A stretch of DNA of 64,000 bases, from NCBI GenBank assembly GCA_963669155.1, contig OZ022576.1:2128246-2192245 (forward strand). Direction: 5' to 3'. Position 1 is the stretch's first letter, and the number at the start of each line of letters is the position of its first letter. The stretch comes from Arbacia lixula (lineage: Eukaryota; Echinodermata; Echinoidea; Arbacioida; Arbaciidae). The position numbers and the translations under genes are program-made. Shown here in pieces: positions 25,501 through 35,084 of the stretch. Below the pieces are notes generated by a model, which was not told the origin of the DNA, ran no database searches, and saw only the letters and a list, made by a program, of their open reading frames with translations.

Positions 25501-27998
25501 TTAAAAAGTTATGACACCTTACTTGGTCCCCTCATGGGCACACCTTGTACGAAACACCATACTAAGGTGTATACAATACTGTGGGAGGGATTTCAGCTCA
25601 CAACCTTCTCATCACACAGCCCCACACTAATACATTGATCCCCAAATCCCTAGTAAGAGTAATCTACTTATTATACATCTACAGTAGGTACAATGACTTT
25701 CCAGATCTGCAGAAAGCCGAGTGAATTGAATTGAATTGAACTGAATTGAATTGAAAGCTTTTATCAATTGAGTTTGATGTACAATTATGACATGTATACA
25801 AGTTTGACATACAATTTACATAGAAAGATTAATACTATTTTGAAAAAACAAAACTTGCAAAATACCCATGTTTAAATTGTATATAGTGACTGCAGTGGTT
25901 TTGCAATGAACTCATCCAATTCTAAATCATCAAAAATGGGTACATGGATACTATTGCACTTATGACTAACATTATTTGGAAAAAAATAAAAGAGAGTGAA
26001 AAAAGGATGATTACATTGCTCAAACATGCAAAGACACTTAATACATAGCTATCAAAAGTTTAGACAAATAATAATGGCTGTACCCTATACATGAGGAATG
26101 CACATTTTTGATACTAGGTGTAAAAAAAAAAATCACCTGACACTTCTGAAAAACAATACAAAACCAGACACGATGAAATCAAGCTGAAACTGACACACCA
26201 TAAAGTCAAATGATACCAAACCATCAAATCAATGGAAAATTTGTCCTGGCACTGGCATCTTAAAGTTATGAAAGTGGGTTTGTGACTGAACTAAAGTAGA
26301 GCAATTGGAGTTCAGAAGTCAGTAGTCAGCTTCTTACTCTACACACATGTGTCAGTTACTTCCATCTGCTTGAACTGATATTCACATTTATGATGTTCAC
26401 AAGCATAGGTATAAAAGTTAATGTATTCAAAAGTGTAGTATGTTTATGTTGTATGATCACATTTGTGCCAAAGTTCATTGACCTCTGACTTCAAATCTAT
26501 CAGCCAAGTTTCACTGGATGATCCATTCCTGTCATTAGCTGAGATTCTAGTTAATCCAAAACAATCTCTGCAGCAACATTGGATGAGAGTCAACAACAAG
26601 CAATATTTTCATTAACCCTCTTGGTACCAAAGCATGAAGATACAATCAATTCATAACATAGTGAATGAGCCCATGGTAATGAAAGGGTTAACTTATGAGG
26701 TAAACATTAAACAGCACTTGAAACTCACCCCAGGTCCTCGGCCGGTATGTCATCGGCCGAGCCAGCTCCTCCAATCGCCCGCTCCCTCTGCCTCTCCCTC
26801 TGCTGGTGCATGTCATCAATCCTGCGGACCAGCAGGTCAGTCAAAGCCTCATATTGCTGCCTGACCTGCTCTACCCGTTGCCTGGTGTCCTGAGGCCCTG
26901 CCAAGGCCGCCTCATCCTCTCGCTGCTGCATGCGCACCAGAGCCTCGCTACAACCGATGGCCTGGGGATGGGCAATAGGAGCGACCGGGTACCCGGAATG
27001 TTATCACTCGCTGCTCAACCAATGTGGTAACTAGCAAAACGGACATGGCACACCCATACAAGTACATAATATATACTATATATATATATATATATATATA
27101 TACCTAAATACAGGTATATGTATAATATATACCTGGAATAAGTTCAACATGCCAAAAAATCAAGATGGTAAAATAAAATCTAAGAGTGTACATGCAAACT
27201 CATTCAAAAATGTCATCACTCAAAAGGTTCCACTGAATTACATGAATTAACTGCCATTCTATCTTGTTAGCTGTTACATGCAATTCTTTAATTAATACAC
27301 TGTACATCTCAAAAATATGAATCCTGCACACAAACAGCTGCTAAACATTACTTACATCATCAAGCCTGGCCTTGAGTTGAACCTTTTCTTGATGATACCT
27401 ACAATATCAAAAATAAAATCGATATAACAGAAAATTTTAACTGCAAAATCAGGGCCAGAAGCAGAGAATGATATCTCCAAACAAAAAAACAAAAAACTGA
27501 TGGGTTTCTAGAAATAACGCATAAAGTAGATTTCTTGCATTAAATGAAACTACAAAGACTTACAAAAAACATGAAACAGGAGGGAAAAATTGTATGTGAT
27601 GCATCATTTTAATAATATTTCTTTTATTTGAATCAACTGATATGACAAATATGGATTTAAAGGTAAGCACAAAAGGAAAATAAAGCTGAACAACCACATC
27701 AATGTCAACACAGACAAAATTGAGTGGCTGAGCATATTGCAGTAAGACGGATAAATACATGAAGGCAAGTCAAGTACATGTACTTGAACATTTTGCTATG
27801 TACACCATCAGAGAGGCAAACTTACTCTCTCAAATCTCTCCGGAGCTGGGTGACTTGGTCTGACAGAGAGATGCAGGTTTCCGTGACAACTAAAAGCTGA
27901 GCACAGGTGTCGTGTTTGTATTTGGTTGCTAGGCTGCAAGGTGTATGCCTCTTCCCATTCACCATGGTAACGTCACAGTTGAACTCCACTAGCGTCTA

Positions 27999-28063
<65 letters not shown>

Positions 28064-28108
28064 GGTATATATATATATATGTATATGTATAGCATAGTAT
28101 ATAATATA

Positions 28109-28156
<48 letters not shown>

Positions 28157-31100
28157 TATATGTATAGCGAGGTGGAGAGACAGAAAGAGAGGGAATCAAT
28201 CTCCTGCAACTACCATAGAATATTACAGCTCTCCTGGTTATGCGCACGATGGTAATACATCTATAAGTAGTTCTCCTTACCTCAACAGTAAAAATGATTG
28301 GAGAAACTGAAGCAGTTGAAGCAAGTTTTGAATTGTATGATAATTGTATAGTAATTGAATGATAATTCATAAAACATTGAACCATACATATTATCATTAC
28401 AAATAGTAATACTGTAAAGACAAAAAACATCTAAACTTTGAATAGCAACACAAAATAATGTCATTTCTAATAGATTAAAATGCTTGGGAGGCCGTGTAAA
28501 TTTCATTTTCACAATAAATCCAAGCGATATTTATCTTCCAGTATAGTGCAATTAATTATGCTTCAAAATATCTCCTTTGTTTAAGAATAAAAGAGTTACA
28601 GCAGCACACAAGAAATAGATCAAGGAAAGGGAAAGAGAGCAAACTGTCCCTACCTGCACACAAGTCAGATGCCCGTGTCTCGCGGCAAGATGAGCAGGCG
28701 AGTTGCCATGACGATCAAGACAGTCAAGATTTATACCTGTGTTCAGCATGTATTGAAGCAACCATCTCAGACACGGCTCCTGGCAGAAGAAAAGACCCAA
28801 ATCACCAAAGACGTTCAACCATTATTAAGCAGCAGGTCAACAAGAGGATTTTCTTAAATGCTAGCATTGATAAATCCTATGAAATATTGTGCTGGTATTA
28901 TATACGTAGCTCTGACAAACATGATTTCCAATACTTCATTTTTTAACAATGAAAGTGCATCTTCCGTTTTTTCTTAGAAGGAATTAAACCATTAACTATA
29001 ACTTCTTTTATTAATAGTTGTTCAGTTATGTAGAAAAATTAATGGACAAAAAAATACAGGTCGTGAAATATGTCACAAAATCTATAATTGATTTGTACAA
29101 AATGTGTGTTACCCATTAGTAATAACTTGTACTTCTTTGTTTTGCAGTAGCACTGAGAGGCTTATCGCTTACCTGACCAAAGCGAGCTGCTATGTGGAGC
29201 AAGGACCAGCGGTTGTCTTGTGAGTGGAGCTCAGACTTCGCCTTAGTGTTACTGATCAGCCACTCTACACAGTCAAGTCTTCCATACTGTACACAAGATA
29301 CATACATCAAGTACAATGTGAGTTCTGTAAATGCATGAACAGTTTATCCAAAAATGTGACAATATACAATGTATTTTTAGCTTTCTATAACAGAATAAAA
29401 ACAAAAACATAAATATTTATGCCATTTCAAATTCAAAGAAAATTTACATAAATCTACATAATATCATGATATATACCAGATGTACACTGTGGACCTGATA
29501 GAATATCCCTCAATCATACTTTGCTTTGTATACGACAGTCGTGCCAAGTTATTTCAAAGCTGAACACTTACGTTTTAACTTTTATTGTAAATAGAATGAA
29601 ACATTTATAAATCCTGGATACCATAAAGTTGTCACTCACAAAGTATAGGATATCTGGATCAACATAATAGTAAGTTCCTTCTATCAAGTACCCAATCATA
29701 CGCTGTCCCAGATGAAACCACAGCAAAAAAAAAAAAAAAAGAGTCCTGATTGTGAATGGATTATCTCCTAACACCAGGTTTGGCACACACCCATGGAATG
29801 GCTAATCATAATGGTTGATCTATAAAGAGGATTAGCAATGTAGCAGTCCCACGATCCTTTGAAGGCCATTGACTGCATGGGCTTTGGAAACATTCTGAAG
29901 CAGGGAAATACTTTTTAGTGGGGGGCTACATGTATCTTCAAGTCTGATGTCATTAAGCAATCACCCTGAATCATGTTGTGTGCTCTACCTCATGTGATAT
30001 GGGGGCTAAACCCCATGAGAGAGATGTCAGTTGTCATTCTTCTGCACAGGTTCTGCACATTGTTATTATGGGGAAATTCCTCTCAAACAGTAATAGATTC
30101 ATTATTTCAGTTGCAGAAGAAAGCTGTGCAAATTTGTACAGGAAGGCATTACTGTACTTGGCTTATTCAGCTCTATTGTTTAAAATGTGGAACTTTCTGA
30201 AGTTTGATGACACATTTGCATATTTCATTATTCGCCTTTTATTACTTTCAATATTTATTACCTTTCAATATTGTAAAGATGTTCATGAATATGAGACCCA
30301 CATAGGAAATTCCTGTCATATATAGAGTCACTACAACACTTACTAAAAAATCTGTCTGGTTTTATCTCCCCATTGTTTGGAACATGTTTCCAAGAACCAT
30401 TCGTTCTCATTCTAATTTAAGATTACTTAAAAAATCACTCAAACACCATTTCTTCCAATAATTATTGATACTGCATATATTGTTGATCTATACAAATGTG
30501 ATTCTTTTGTATTTCTTAACATTTTGATTAATAAATATCAGTATATTCATTACGCCCAAATTAAATTTTGATCCTGAGAATTTTGCTCACAATACCCTCA
30601 TCATCATAATCAGCGTTTAAGGTCCGTTTTCCCCACTTTGTGGGGTTAGACTGTTCATTTCCTTGATATGGCTCTCCTCCATACTGTCCTGTCATTTGGG
30701 TCAATGTGGGTAATGTTCAACACTTTCCTGTCTGCTTTGATTGTTTCCTTCCATGTCTTGCGAGGTCTCCCATGTGTGTTCCTCCCAACAACTGTGAAAC
30801 TCAGTATTTTCTGGAGCCAGTGAGTCTCTTCTCTCCTAGCCAAATGGCCATACCATCTCAGCCTGCTCATACTCATAACCTGTCCTATTCTTACCCTGTA
30901 GCCTTTATGAAGTTCTCTTTCATTCCATTTTGTTATGGCTTTTGCTAATGTTTTTAAAATAGATGTCTGCATGTACATGTATGTATATATTTGTTCATTT
31001 TTTTTTTTGTATTTTCATCTTGTAATGGAATGGATAAAACACACAAACATGACACAAAAATGGGTCAATGTCCTTGACGGTACCTTCACAGCCATTGCAG

Positions 31101-33165
31101 CAGGAGTAAAGAGGTTGTTGTTCTCCAGGCTGATATGATGGCCGCACAAGCCTGATGCCAGCCAGCGCAAACTCTCTAGCTTTCCCCGACGGCACAGAGC
31201 GTGGAGAAGCACGTTGCCCTGGGAGTCTCGAGAATCTCGCAAACTTGGGTTGCTTCTCAGGCATTGCTCCTGGAGATTGGACCAATCACAAAATATCATT
31301 ATTGCCGTTAACATTGAATTTGCTTTTAAATCACCAACAACACTAAGAAAAGTAATACAAGTTTAAACTTCATAGAGCACAAACACATTAATAAACAGAA
31401 CAAAGTATGAACACATAATTGGAAAGTTTTCTCACCAAACTTGTCTTGTCCTCTTCAACTGCAAGTTTGAAAACTTTTGCAATTTCCTGATTTTCTCCAG
31501 GCATCAATGCATCCCACCTAGAAGCTAGTGGACCATTCTTCTCATTGTGTGACAATTGAGCACCACTGCCTTTCTGAGTGGGACATCTCATTGCATCAGG
31601 AGGGGTGAGAGATGAGGGATCCTGAGGGGAATGCCCCTCACTGGTCTGATTTCGTCCTAGATTTTTCTCCTCCCTGTGTTTGGTTTTCTCCCGCACTTTC
31701 TGCCGCCTCAGGTCCTTTTGTCTCTCATCCTCACTGCCTAAGCTTGGACTGGCGAGGGCAGTGTTCTTGCTGCGGAGGATATTAGCCACCAGGAGCCGCA
31801 TTCCCTTCATCATCTTGCTGTTCTGCCTGAGCTTGGCACTGCCACTACTGCCACCACTGACACTGCTGCCTTCCCCAGAGACGGAGCTCCCATCCAGAGA
31901 CTCAGAGGCGCTGGAGCTGATGGAGTAGTGGTCATCGGGCAGCCGGCCTGGCGTTCCCTGCGACCCATTGACCGGCTCAGCATCCTCCCCGGTCTGAAAG
32001 TCAGCAATGAATCTCCTGAGCTCCTCGGAGTCAATGTCCAAGGAGACATCTCTGACCGTGCCTCCTGGACTCACAGAGCTGAGCAGGGAGTCCAGCAGGG
32101 ATTCAGGAGTCTCATCCTGACTAAAGGGCGCCCTCAACTGGGTGGTGGGCTGGGTCCCAGCTTTGCCGCGCTTGCCCTTGTGACTACGGAACAGTGCCTT
32201 TCCTGCAATATCACAACATGCCATAGCATATTATGCACTGTTTATGGTAAAATTCATCAGCTCGCACTGATGTCAAGTATCAAAGTGAGGCTATCAAGTA
32301 ACATTACATGTATGCGTCCTTCTTTGCTGATATCTTAAAACAGTATCATTCATCATATTCCAAACCATTATACTGAAATCTCCAACATTTTCATTTAATA
32401 ATTATTTGTGTCATGCTTTTACACAGCCCATGCTACATCAGTCAAGAGCAGTTCCCATTGCCAGTGGTTGAACGGTAGTCCAAATTACCTGTAGCTGGAC
32501 GGTGGTTTTCAGCCTTGTCACTGCTGCCTTGGTGCAGAGCAGAATCCAGAAAGTGCTCCAGGTCATACTCCTCCAAGCGCAGCGATGCCTGAAATAGTGG
32601 TTAACAAACCAAATAGAAAATCTAAATTCATGAGCTCATAGTCACAACAACATAACATCAATAACGGCAACAAGAACATTACTACCAATTTACACACAGG
32701 GCCTCCCATGTGCAAAGTGGTGAAACTCTGCAGGAATCGGCAGAATACCCTACCTATAAAGTTAACGAAAATTAGATTTTAACCATACATGTCCCGAATA
32801 TCAGAGCAGTATCTATTTGTCTTATATCAAATAACATAATGATGAATAACTAAGATACATGTATTTCAAGCTCACAACCATGAAACTTAATTTCTTCAGA
32901 GCAGATTTCTACCCTATTTTTATCAATCAACAGCACACATTAGCACTGACATTGGATTGCACTGCGCATTGCATTCGCATTACAAAAGGCGCGTAAAGAG
33001 CATTGTTACACCATTTACTCTCCAGATGTTGATGTAAAAACCCTGACGATGACAAATATCGTCACATACATTGTATTTAATACATACATGGTAACTTTGC
33101 AGACGTACCTCAGGCGATGATACCCCTAGCAGGTCATCAAACTCAATGACGTCACCATACTCCAT
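11034..33165 (-). CDS. SNCAIP: Synphilin-1-like ankyrin-repeat/coiled-coil protein, complete 13-exon CDS
   Basis: Joined coding exons (minus): 33165-33109, 32588-32489, 32202-31436, 31269-31084, 29286-29173, 28779-28654, 27995-27826, 27398-27356, 26961-26729, 24876-24637, 24027-22539, 21863-21799, 11136-11034. The total is 3693 nt, 1230 residues plus stop, and all phases agree. The ATG at 33165 sits in a good Kozak context (GCCATGG) with an in-frame TAA upstream at 33186. Layout: acidic N-terminus (1-52), Ser-rich basic region (53-308), ankyrin repeats (about 315-480), coiled coil (about 490-670), then a long Ser-rich region and acidic C-terminus. The ankyrin block and the following stretch (TLVEF.., [12 protein letters not shown]) match vertebrate synphilin-1 (family knowledge), a scaffold linked to alpha-synuclein, parkin and SIAH ubiquitin ligases. 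Synuclein binding cannot be assumed here. The 3' neighbour converges tail to tail. Confidence 0.88.
11429..11491 (-). mobile_element. tRNA-like SINE head
   Basis: On the minus strand GTGGGTAGTGTCGCTGC starts a D-arm-like region. A CTGC-TTGGTAG-GCAG anticodon-arm-like hairpin follows, then a box-B-like GGTTCAAGTCC. The cloverleaf is imperfect and has no clear acceptor stem, so this is a tRNA-derived repeat rather than a working tRNA gene. Confidence 0.5.
12325..12468 (+). mobile_element. 3' end of a CR1/L2-type retrotransposon
   Basis: The sequence AAAGGGCTTACCCTGCTCAA followed by AATAAAT matches the 3' end of the decayed CR1/L2-type element at 41.4 kb (AAAGGGCTACCCTGTTTAAAT on its sense strand). 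Only the untranslated 3' part remains. Confidence 0.5.
14785..15010. mobile_element. Palindromic TA-flanked MITE (copy 1, complete)
   Basis: A 226-bp near-perfect foldback. It begins TACACTACAGCT and ends AGCTGGAGTGTA, with arms containing GGAATTGGCATAGGGAAA and GTTTCATGCTGAA. CACT..AGTG ends with TA on both sides resemble Tc1/mariner-derived MITEs. A half copy lies at 35479. It sits inside one copy of a local tandem duplication, the other copy showing the empty site. Confidence 0.8.
15011..15121 (+). repeat. Second copy of a short tandem duplication (MITE empty site)
   Basis: GGATGTAGACATATCA occurs at about 14757 and 15063, and TGAATTTTCAATAAATATGA at about 15011 and 15091. The first copy is split by the MITE at 14785-15010. 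The second is uninterrupted and keeps a single TA at the insertion point. Confidence 0.7.
16145..16563. mobile_element. MITE with GGGGTTAGATCCA inverted repeats
   Basis: The ends GAAGAGCTCATTTGCAAAAG and, reversed from the right, GAAGAGCTTGTTTTCAAAAG pair over about 33 bp. The inner motif AGGGGTTAGATCCAT recurs at about 16313-16331. Non-coding, 419 bp. A (TCAAA)4 microsatellite follows at about 16585-16608. Confidence 0.7.
16741..16940 (+). repeat. Two-copy tandem repeat, about 99-bp unit
   Basis: Two adjacent copies begin GGTTATCATTAGTTACATGT (16741) and GGTTACCATTAGTAACATGT (16840). Both contain TTATTGGCCAGTGGC and GAGTTAGGTTTT. They have diverged by roughly 15 percent. Confidence 0.75.
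18707..19160. mobile_element. Mariner-like non-autonomous element
   Basis: Terminal inverted repeats of 26 bp start CAGTGTGTCCCAGAAAAAAG on both sides with one mismatch. The left flank is TA and the right flank is CA, which could be a mutated TA. CAGTGTGTCCC ends are typical of Tc1/mariner elements (family knowledge). The 454-bp interior has short ORFs on both strands but no recognisable transposase. Confidence 0.7.
21084..21415 (+). repeat. Two-copy tandem repeat, about 161-bp unit
   Basis: The units start at 21084 and 21245. They share CTGACATGCACATATAAAAT, GAGCCGCGTACC, CGCGATCTTTAC and a G-rich AGGGGGGGCTGTTTTT end. The GC-rich patches differ from the AT-rich surroundings, which suggests a repeat family with two units left here. 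Confidence 0.75.
21799..21863 (-). CDS. SNCAIP: Synphilin-1-like, coding exon 12
   Basis: This exon encodes [21 protein letters not shown] plus two bases of a Trp codon. The acceptor CCATAG at 21864 keeps the frame from exon 11 (phase 0). A second AG eight bases further in would give CGC TGA, an immediate stop. The donor is GTAAGA. Confidence 0.8.
22504..22534. repeat. (CA)n microsatellite abutting a splice donor
   Basis: On the minus strand the donor of exon 11 reads AAG|GTACAG and runs straight into a (TG)n tract of about 14 repeats. Confidence 0.9.
22539..24027 (-). CDS. SNCAIP: Synphilin-1-like, coding exon 11 (large Ser-rich exon)
   Basis: This is the largest exon (496 codons plus one base). 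It is serine-rich, with [16 protein letters not shown], basic patches ([15 protein letters not shown]), QVSWEDQ and [11 protein letters not shown]. The last two resemble the RVTFEE-type motif of vertebrate synphilin-1 (family knowledge). It ends in an acidic, proline-rich stretch ([20 protein letters not shown]). Predicted to be largely disordered. Acceptor TTTCAG at 24028, donor GTACAG. Confidence 0.85.
24188..24309. mobile_element. Palindromic MITE in intron 10 of the synphilin-1-like gene
   Basis: Inverted arms of about 39 bp (starting CAGTAGAGCCTGAGATCAAC on the left and CAGTTGAGCCTGAGATCAAC when the right is reversed) surround a 45-bp loop that repeats GATTGCAATCA. Total 122 bp, no coding content. 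Confidence 0.75.
24637..24876 (-). CDS. SNCAIP: Synphilin-1-like, coding exon 10 (coiled coil)
   Basis: Encodes [20 protein letters not shown] and following heptad-like sequence ([21 protein letters not shown]). Phases: one base completes Gly 599, two bases start Arg 679. Acceptor CTCCAG, donor GTCAGT. Confidence 0.82.
25722..25755. repeat. (GAATT)n microsatellite, possible retrotransposon tail
   Basis: About seven imperfect GAATT units. Pentamer tails of this kind mark 3' ends of CR1/L2-type elements. If so, the element lies on the minus strand to the right, but no coding part was recognised. Confidence 0.5.
26612..26691. mobile_element. Very short TTAA-ended inverted repeat
   Basis: TTAACCCTCTTGGTACCA at the left and TTAACCCTTTCATTACCA when the right end is reversed. 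80 bp with TTAA at both edges, possibly a miniature TTAA-type element. Confidence 0.4.
26729..26961 (-). CDS. SNCAIP: Synphilin-1-like, coding exon 9 (coiled coil)
   Basis: Encodes [20 protein letters not shown] and a Gln/Arg/Glu-rich helix ([33 protein letters not shown]), then ADDIPAEDL. Phase 0 entry after CCCCAG, two-base exit before GTGAGT. Confidence 0.83.
27075..27102. repeat. (TA)n microsatellite in intron 8
   Basis: About 13 TA units between exons 8 and 9 of the synphilin-1-like gene, without contact to a splice site. Confidence 0.9.
27356..27398 (-). CDS. SNCAIP: Synphilin-1-like, coding exon 8 (short)
   Basis: Only 43 nt: one base completing Glu, then [14 protein letters not shown]. 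It is flanked by ATTGTAG acceptor and GTAAGT donor. Too short for an ORF scan, but it joins exons 7 and 9 in frame and continues the coiled coil. Confidence 0.8.
27826..27995 (-). CDS. SNCAIP: Synphilin-1-like, coding exon 7 (last ankyrin repeat, coiled-coil start)
   Basis: Encodes [20 protein letters not shown], then [18 protein letters not shown] and LRRDLR, closely matching the conserved synphilin-1 region after the ankyrin block (family knowledge). The acceptor TACTAG sits directly in a (TA)n tract and lacks a pyrimidine tract. The donor GTAAGT is strong. Confidence 0.85.
27999..28156. repeat. (TA)n and (GTATAT)n microsatellite at a splice acceptor
   Basis: A (TA)n block of about 60 bp, an ACCGG interruption, more TA, then (GTATAT)n to about 28156. 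On the minus strand this is the 3' end of intron 6, ending TATACTAG at exon 7. Confidence 0.9.
28654..28779 (-). CDS. SNCAIP: Synphilin-1-like, coding exon 6 (ankyrin repeat)
   Basis: Encodes [20 protein letters not shown] and [20 protein letters not shown], a clear ankyrin repeat ([15 protein letters not shown]). It has 42 codons, phase 0 at both ends, acceptor CTGCCAG and donor GTAGGG. Confidence 0.88.
29173..29286 (-). CDS. SNCAIP: Synphilin-1-like, coding exon 5 (ankyrin repeat)
   Basis: Encodes [20 protein letters not shown] and [12 protein letters not shown], an ankyrin-type helix pair. It has 38 codons, phase 0 at both ends, acceptor TGTACAG and donor GTAAGC. Confidence 0.87.
29990..30460 (+). 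mobile_element. CR1/L2-type reverse transcriptase C-terminal remnant in intron 4
   Basis: Broken reading frames give [25 protein letters not shown] and, near 30370-30450, [14 protein letters not shown] and [12 protein letters not shown]. These match the usual C-terminal end of CR1/L2-type polymerases. It lies antisense to the host gene with several frameshifts. Confidence 0.65.
30640..30940 (-). mobile_element. Non-LTR reverse transcriptase C-terminal remnant (GRPRKTW type)
   Basis: The minus frame carries [36 protein letters not shown] and DRTVWRRAI, the signature end of many RTE- and Jockey-type polymerases. Only the last hundred or so residues remain. Same orientation as the host gene, in intron 4. 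Confidence 0.7.
31084..31269 (-). CDS. SNCAIP: Synphilin-1-like, coding exon 4 (first ankyrin repeat)
   Basis: Encodes [20 protein letters not shown] and [10 protein letters not shown], matching the first ankyrin repeat of synphilin-1 (D.NGNNLLHIA and LTPAG.AIK; family knowledge). It has 62 codons, phase 0 at both ends, acceptor CTCCAG and donor GTACCG. Confidence 0.87.
31436..32202 (-). CDS. SNCAIP: Synphilin-1-like, coding exon 3 (Ser-rich, basic)
   Basis: This exon has 767 nt. The serine/glycine-rich stretch [20 protein letters not shown] is followed by [20 protein letters not shown] and a highly charged Arg/Lys/Glu run. The end ([18 protein letters not shown]) aligns with the segment just before the ankyrin repeats in synphilin-1. 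Acceptor ATTGCAG, donor GTGAGA. Confidence 0.85.
32489..32588 (-). CDS. SNCAIP: Synphilin-1-like, coding exon 2
   Basis: Encodes [20 protein letters not shown] and [13 protein letters not shown], plus one base. The [10 protein letters not shown] core resembles the acidic EHYDLDMDEILD motif in the N-terminal part of vertebrate synphilin-1. Acceptor TTTCAG, donor GTAATT. Confidence 0.8.
33109..33165 (-). CDS. SNCAIP: Synphilin-1-like, coding exon 1 (start)
   Basis: Encodes [19 protein letters not shown] (19 codons) and ends at a GTACGT donor. The ATG has GCC before it and G after it. The in-frame TAA at 33186-33184 rules out a longer N-terminus from this exon. Confidence 0.8.
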
Positions 33166-33186
33166 GGCCACACCCACTCTGTGTTA

Positions 33187-34640
33187 ACGCACCCTTCTGA
33201 GTTCTAGGTCACATGATCAGTCAGTGCATGGATGCAAACTTTCATTCATGATCAAAAGCACAGCATCATAACACTCCCACTCCATGTTGCGCAGTAATCC
33301 AAGTTGGTGATTTCTACTTGATATAGCATTTCCTGATTGATGTCGACCTAATTGCTGGGCTTCACTGACATCACTGACTCTTCTTCTGGGAAAGAGCCTG
33401 CAGAGATGAGGAATGAGATGAGTTGTTGTCAATCATCAAAATGCACAAATTTTGTTACTATTCATGTGAATGAGAAGTTAATGTTTTAACAGTAAAGTCT
33501 GAACCATTAATGTACAAAAAAACATTTTTAACAAGTTAAATCAAAATATACATTTAGAATTCCTACTCTCACCAAGCATGTATGTAATATTGACATTGAA
33601 TTTGACCAACTCAATTGCATTGACAAATTAATAACTCAAGTAATGTTGCATTTAAGTTAATATCCGTAGTCTCCTATAGCTCAAGTTCTGAACATTACAC
33701 AAAGTAAGCCAATATATACATTGTCACAATGTGAGTGTAGCACCCCCCACCCCCACCTTTCCAGCCTCACATTCTTAGCCTTACACACTATACAGGATAT
33801 AGAGCAGGTGAAATAACGGGTAAACACAATAGAGGCTCTGGAGCCAACTCAATGAATACTGATATTGATAGAAGGGCTCGAATAACTACCACCCCTAATC
33901 AGAGTGCCATAGCCAGGTGTGTGTGGGAGTGGAATCAGATGTGGCAGTGTGTGGAAAAGTTAGCACTGGGCAGATGACATTAGGCTGTGCTACGAGCAGG
34001 AGGTGCAGCTCTGGGTGACCCCTGATCCAGCCAGGCCAGTCATGACAGAGCGTACAGCTACCAGCATACCCCACCCCTTGGCCGCGTCATACACGCGAGC
34101 GAGACGGTTTGGAGGTCGACCACGTTTTCCACCGTTTTCCGCATTGAATGCAGCGAGGACGTTTCACTGCACCCCTTAGCGACACTAAGGTGACATTTAC
34201 CCCACCTGCTTTTTTTTTGTAATGTAACTATAGGGTAATTTCGCTGCCAAACCAGAGTGTATAGGACCTGGACACCCTTGTATTTGTGTTGCAATGTATA
34301 CCATTAAATTGTAATGTTTACCATTGTAATAGAGTTGGTGAACATTCACTATTTTCACAAAATAATCAGTTAACGTGCTAACTCGACCATTTCTGTGGAG
34401 TATTTGATTATACAGAAGAGATCAAAATAAAATGTGATGGAAGACATAAATGTAGACGCATTTTTTTTTTGGTACCCATCATTCAAAATAAGAGCGGGTA
34501 ACTCTAATAAAGAAATATCTTGAAATTTATTTCTGTGTTTTGAAGTCATATGATTATTGTGTATTTCATGTCAGTATCACATACATCAGAATCAAATCTA
34601 TCGTCAGACAAGTAAAAGCAGCATTAGGATCTGACATACA
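33187..34640. other. 5' flank of the synphilin-1-like gene, no coding sequence
   Basis: Contains the 5' UTR and probably part of a first intron, but I cannot place a start site. A GC-richer patch at about 33960-34170 could be a promoter or untranslated exon. Nothing else was recognised. Confidence 0.35.
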
Positions 34641-34665
34641 TCACAGCTCAATATAATTGGACCAA

Positions 34666-34815
34666 GGATGTTTAAGCACAGGGGCATACATCGCTTTGAA
34701 CAAGGTTCGATGCCACTAAATATTCATGACTAGCAGCTGCTCTCAACAATACGATGCATACGTGATTGCGTCACGTTCACCTGGATTTTATAATAGGTCA
34801 TACGCATTCCTTACT
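34666..34815 (+). repeat. Dispersed repeat, inverted partner at 47.8-48.0 kb
   Basis: Shares CCAAGGATGTT, TTTGAACAAGGTT, TATTCATGACTAGCAG, ACGCAATC-type and CCTGGATTTTA blocks, in the same order, with the reverse complement of 47820-47975. Non-coding repeat of unknown type. Confidence 0.6.
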
Positions 34816-34820
34816 GCGAC

Positions 34821-34847
34821 CAGCCCGCTCACGAAGTGAGCGGGCTG
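34821..34847. repeat. Perfect GC-rich hairpin
   Basis: CAGCCCGCTCAC-GAA-GTGAGCGGGCTG: a 12-bp perfect stem with a 3-nt loop, strikingly GC-rich in AT-rich DNA. It lies about 240 bp from the NRF1-like site. Role unknown. Confidence 0.8.
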
Positions 34848-35084
34848 CGGAGCAAGGAGCTTTGAAGCAAGGAAGTCGAGATTAGCAGTGATTATATTAG
34901 TTGGTTTCAGCAATTCTGTGTCTCAAATCTTAAATATATTGCACATATTTGCGTAAAATATATACCTGAATATTATTTCCGTGGTTGGTTTGAAGATGAA
35001 TTTAATCCATGTTGCATTTTTAAAAATTGTTTTTGACCTAAAGTGGTTCAGAATCGCACGACAGCAGCTGCGATGTAATACTTA

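Noticed and set aside
27973-28430. Long minus-strand ORFs of alternating Tyr-Ile/Thr
   Set aside because: They are translations of the (TA)n and (GTATAT)n microsatellites at the exon 7 acceptor. No protein-like composition.
33166-33177. Earlier start of the synphilin-1-like protein at 33177
   Set aside because: The codon is GTG. The ATG at 33165 has a good Kozak context and an in-frame TAA lies upstream.
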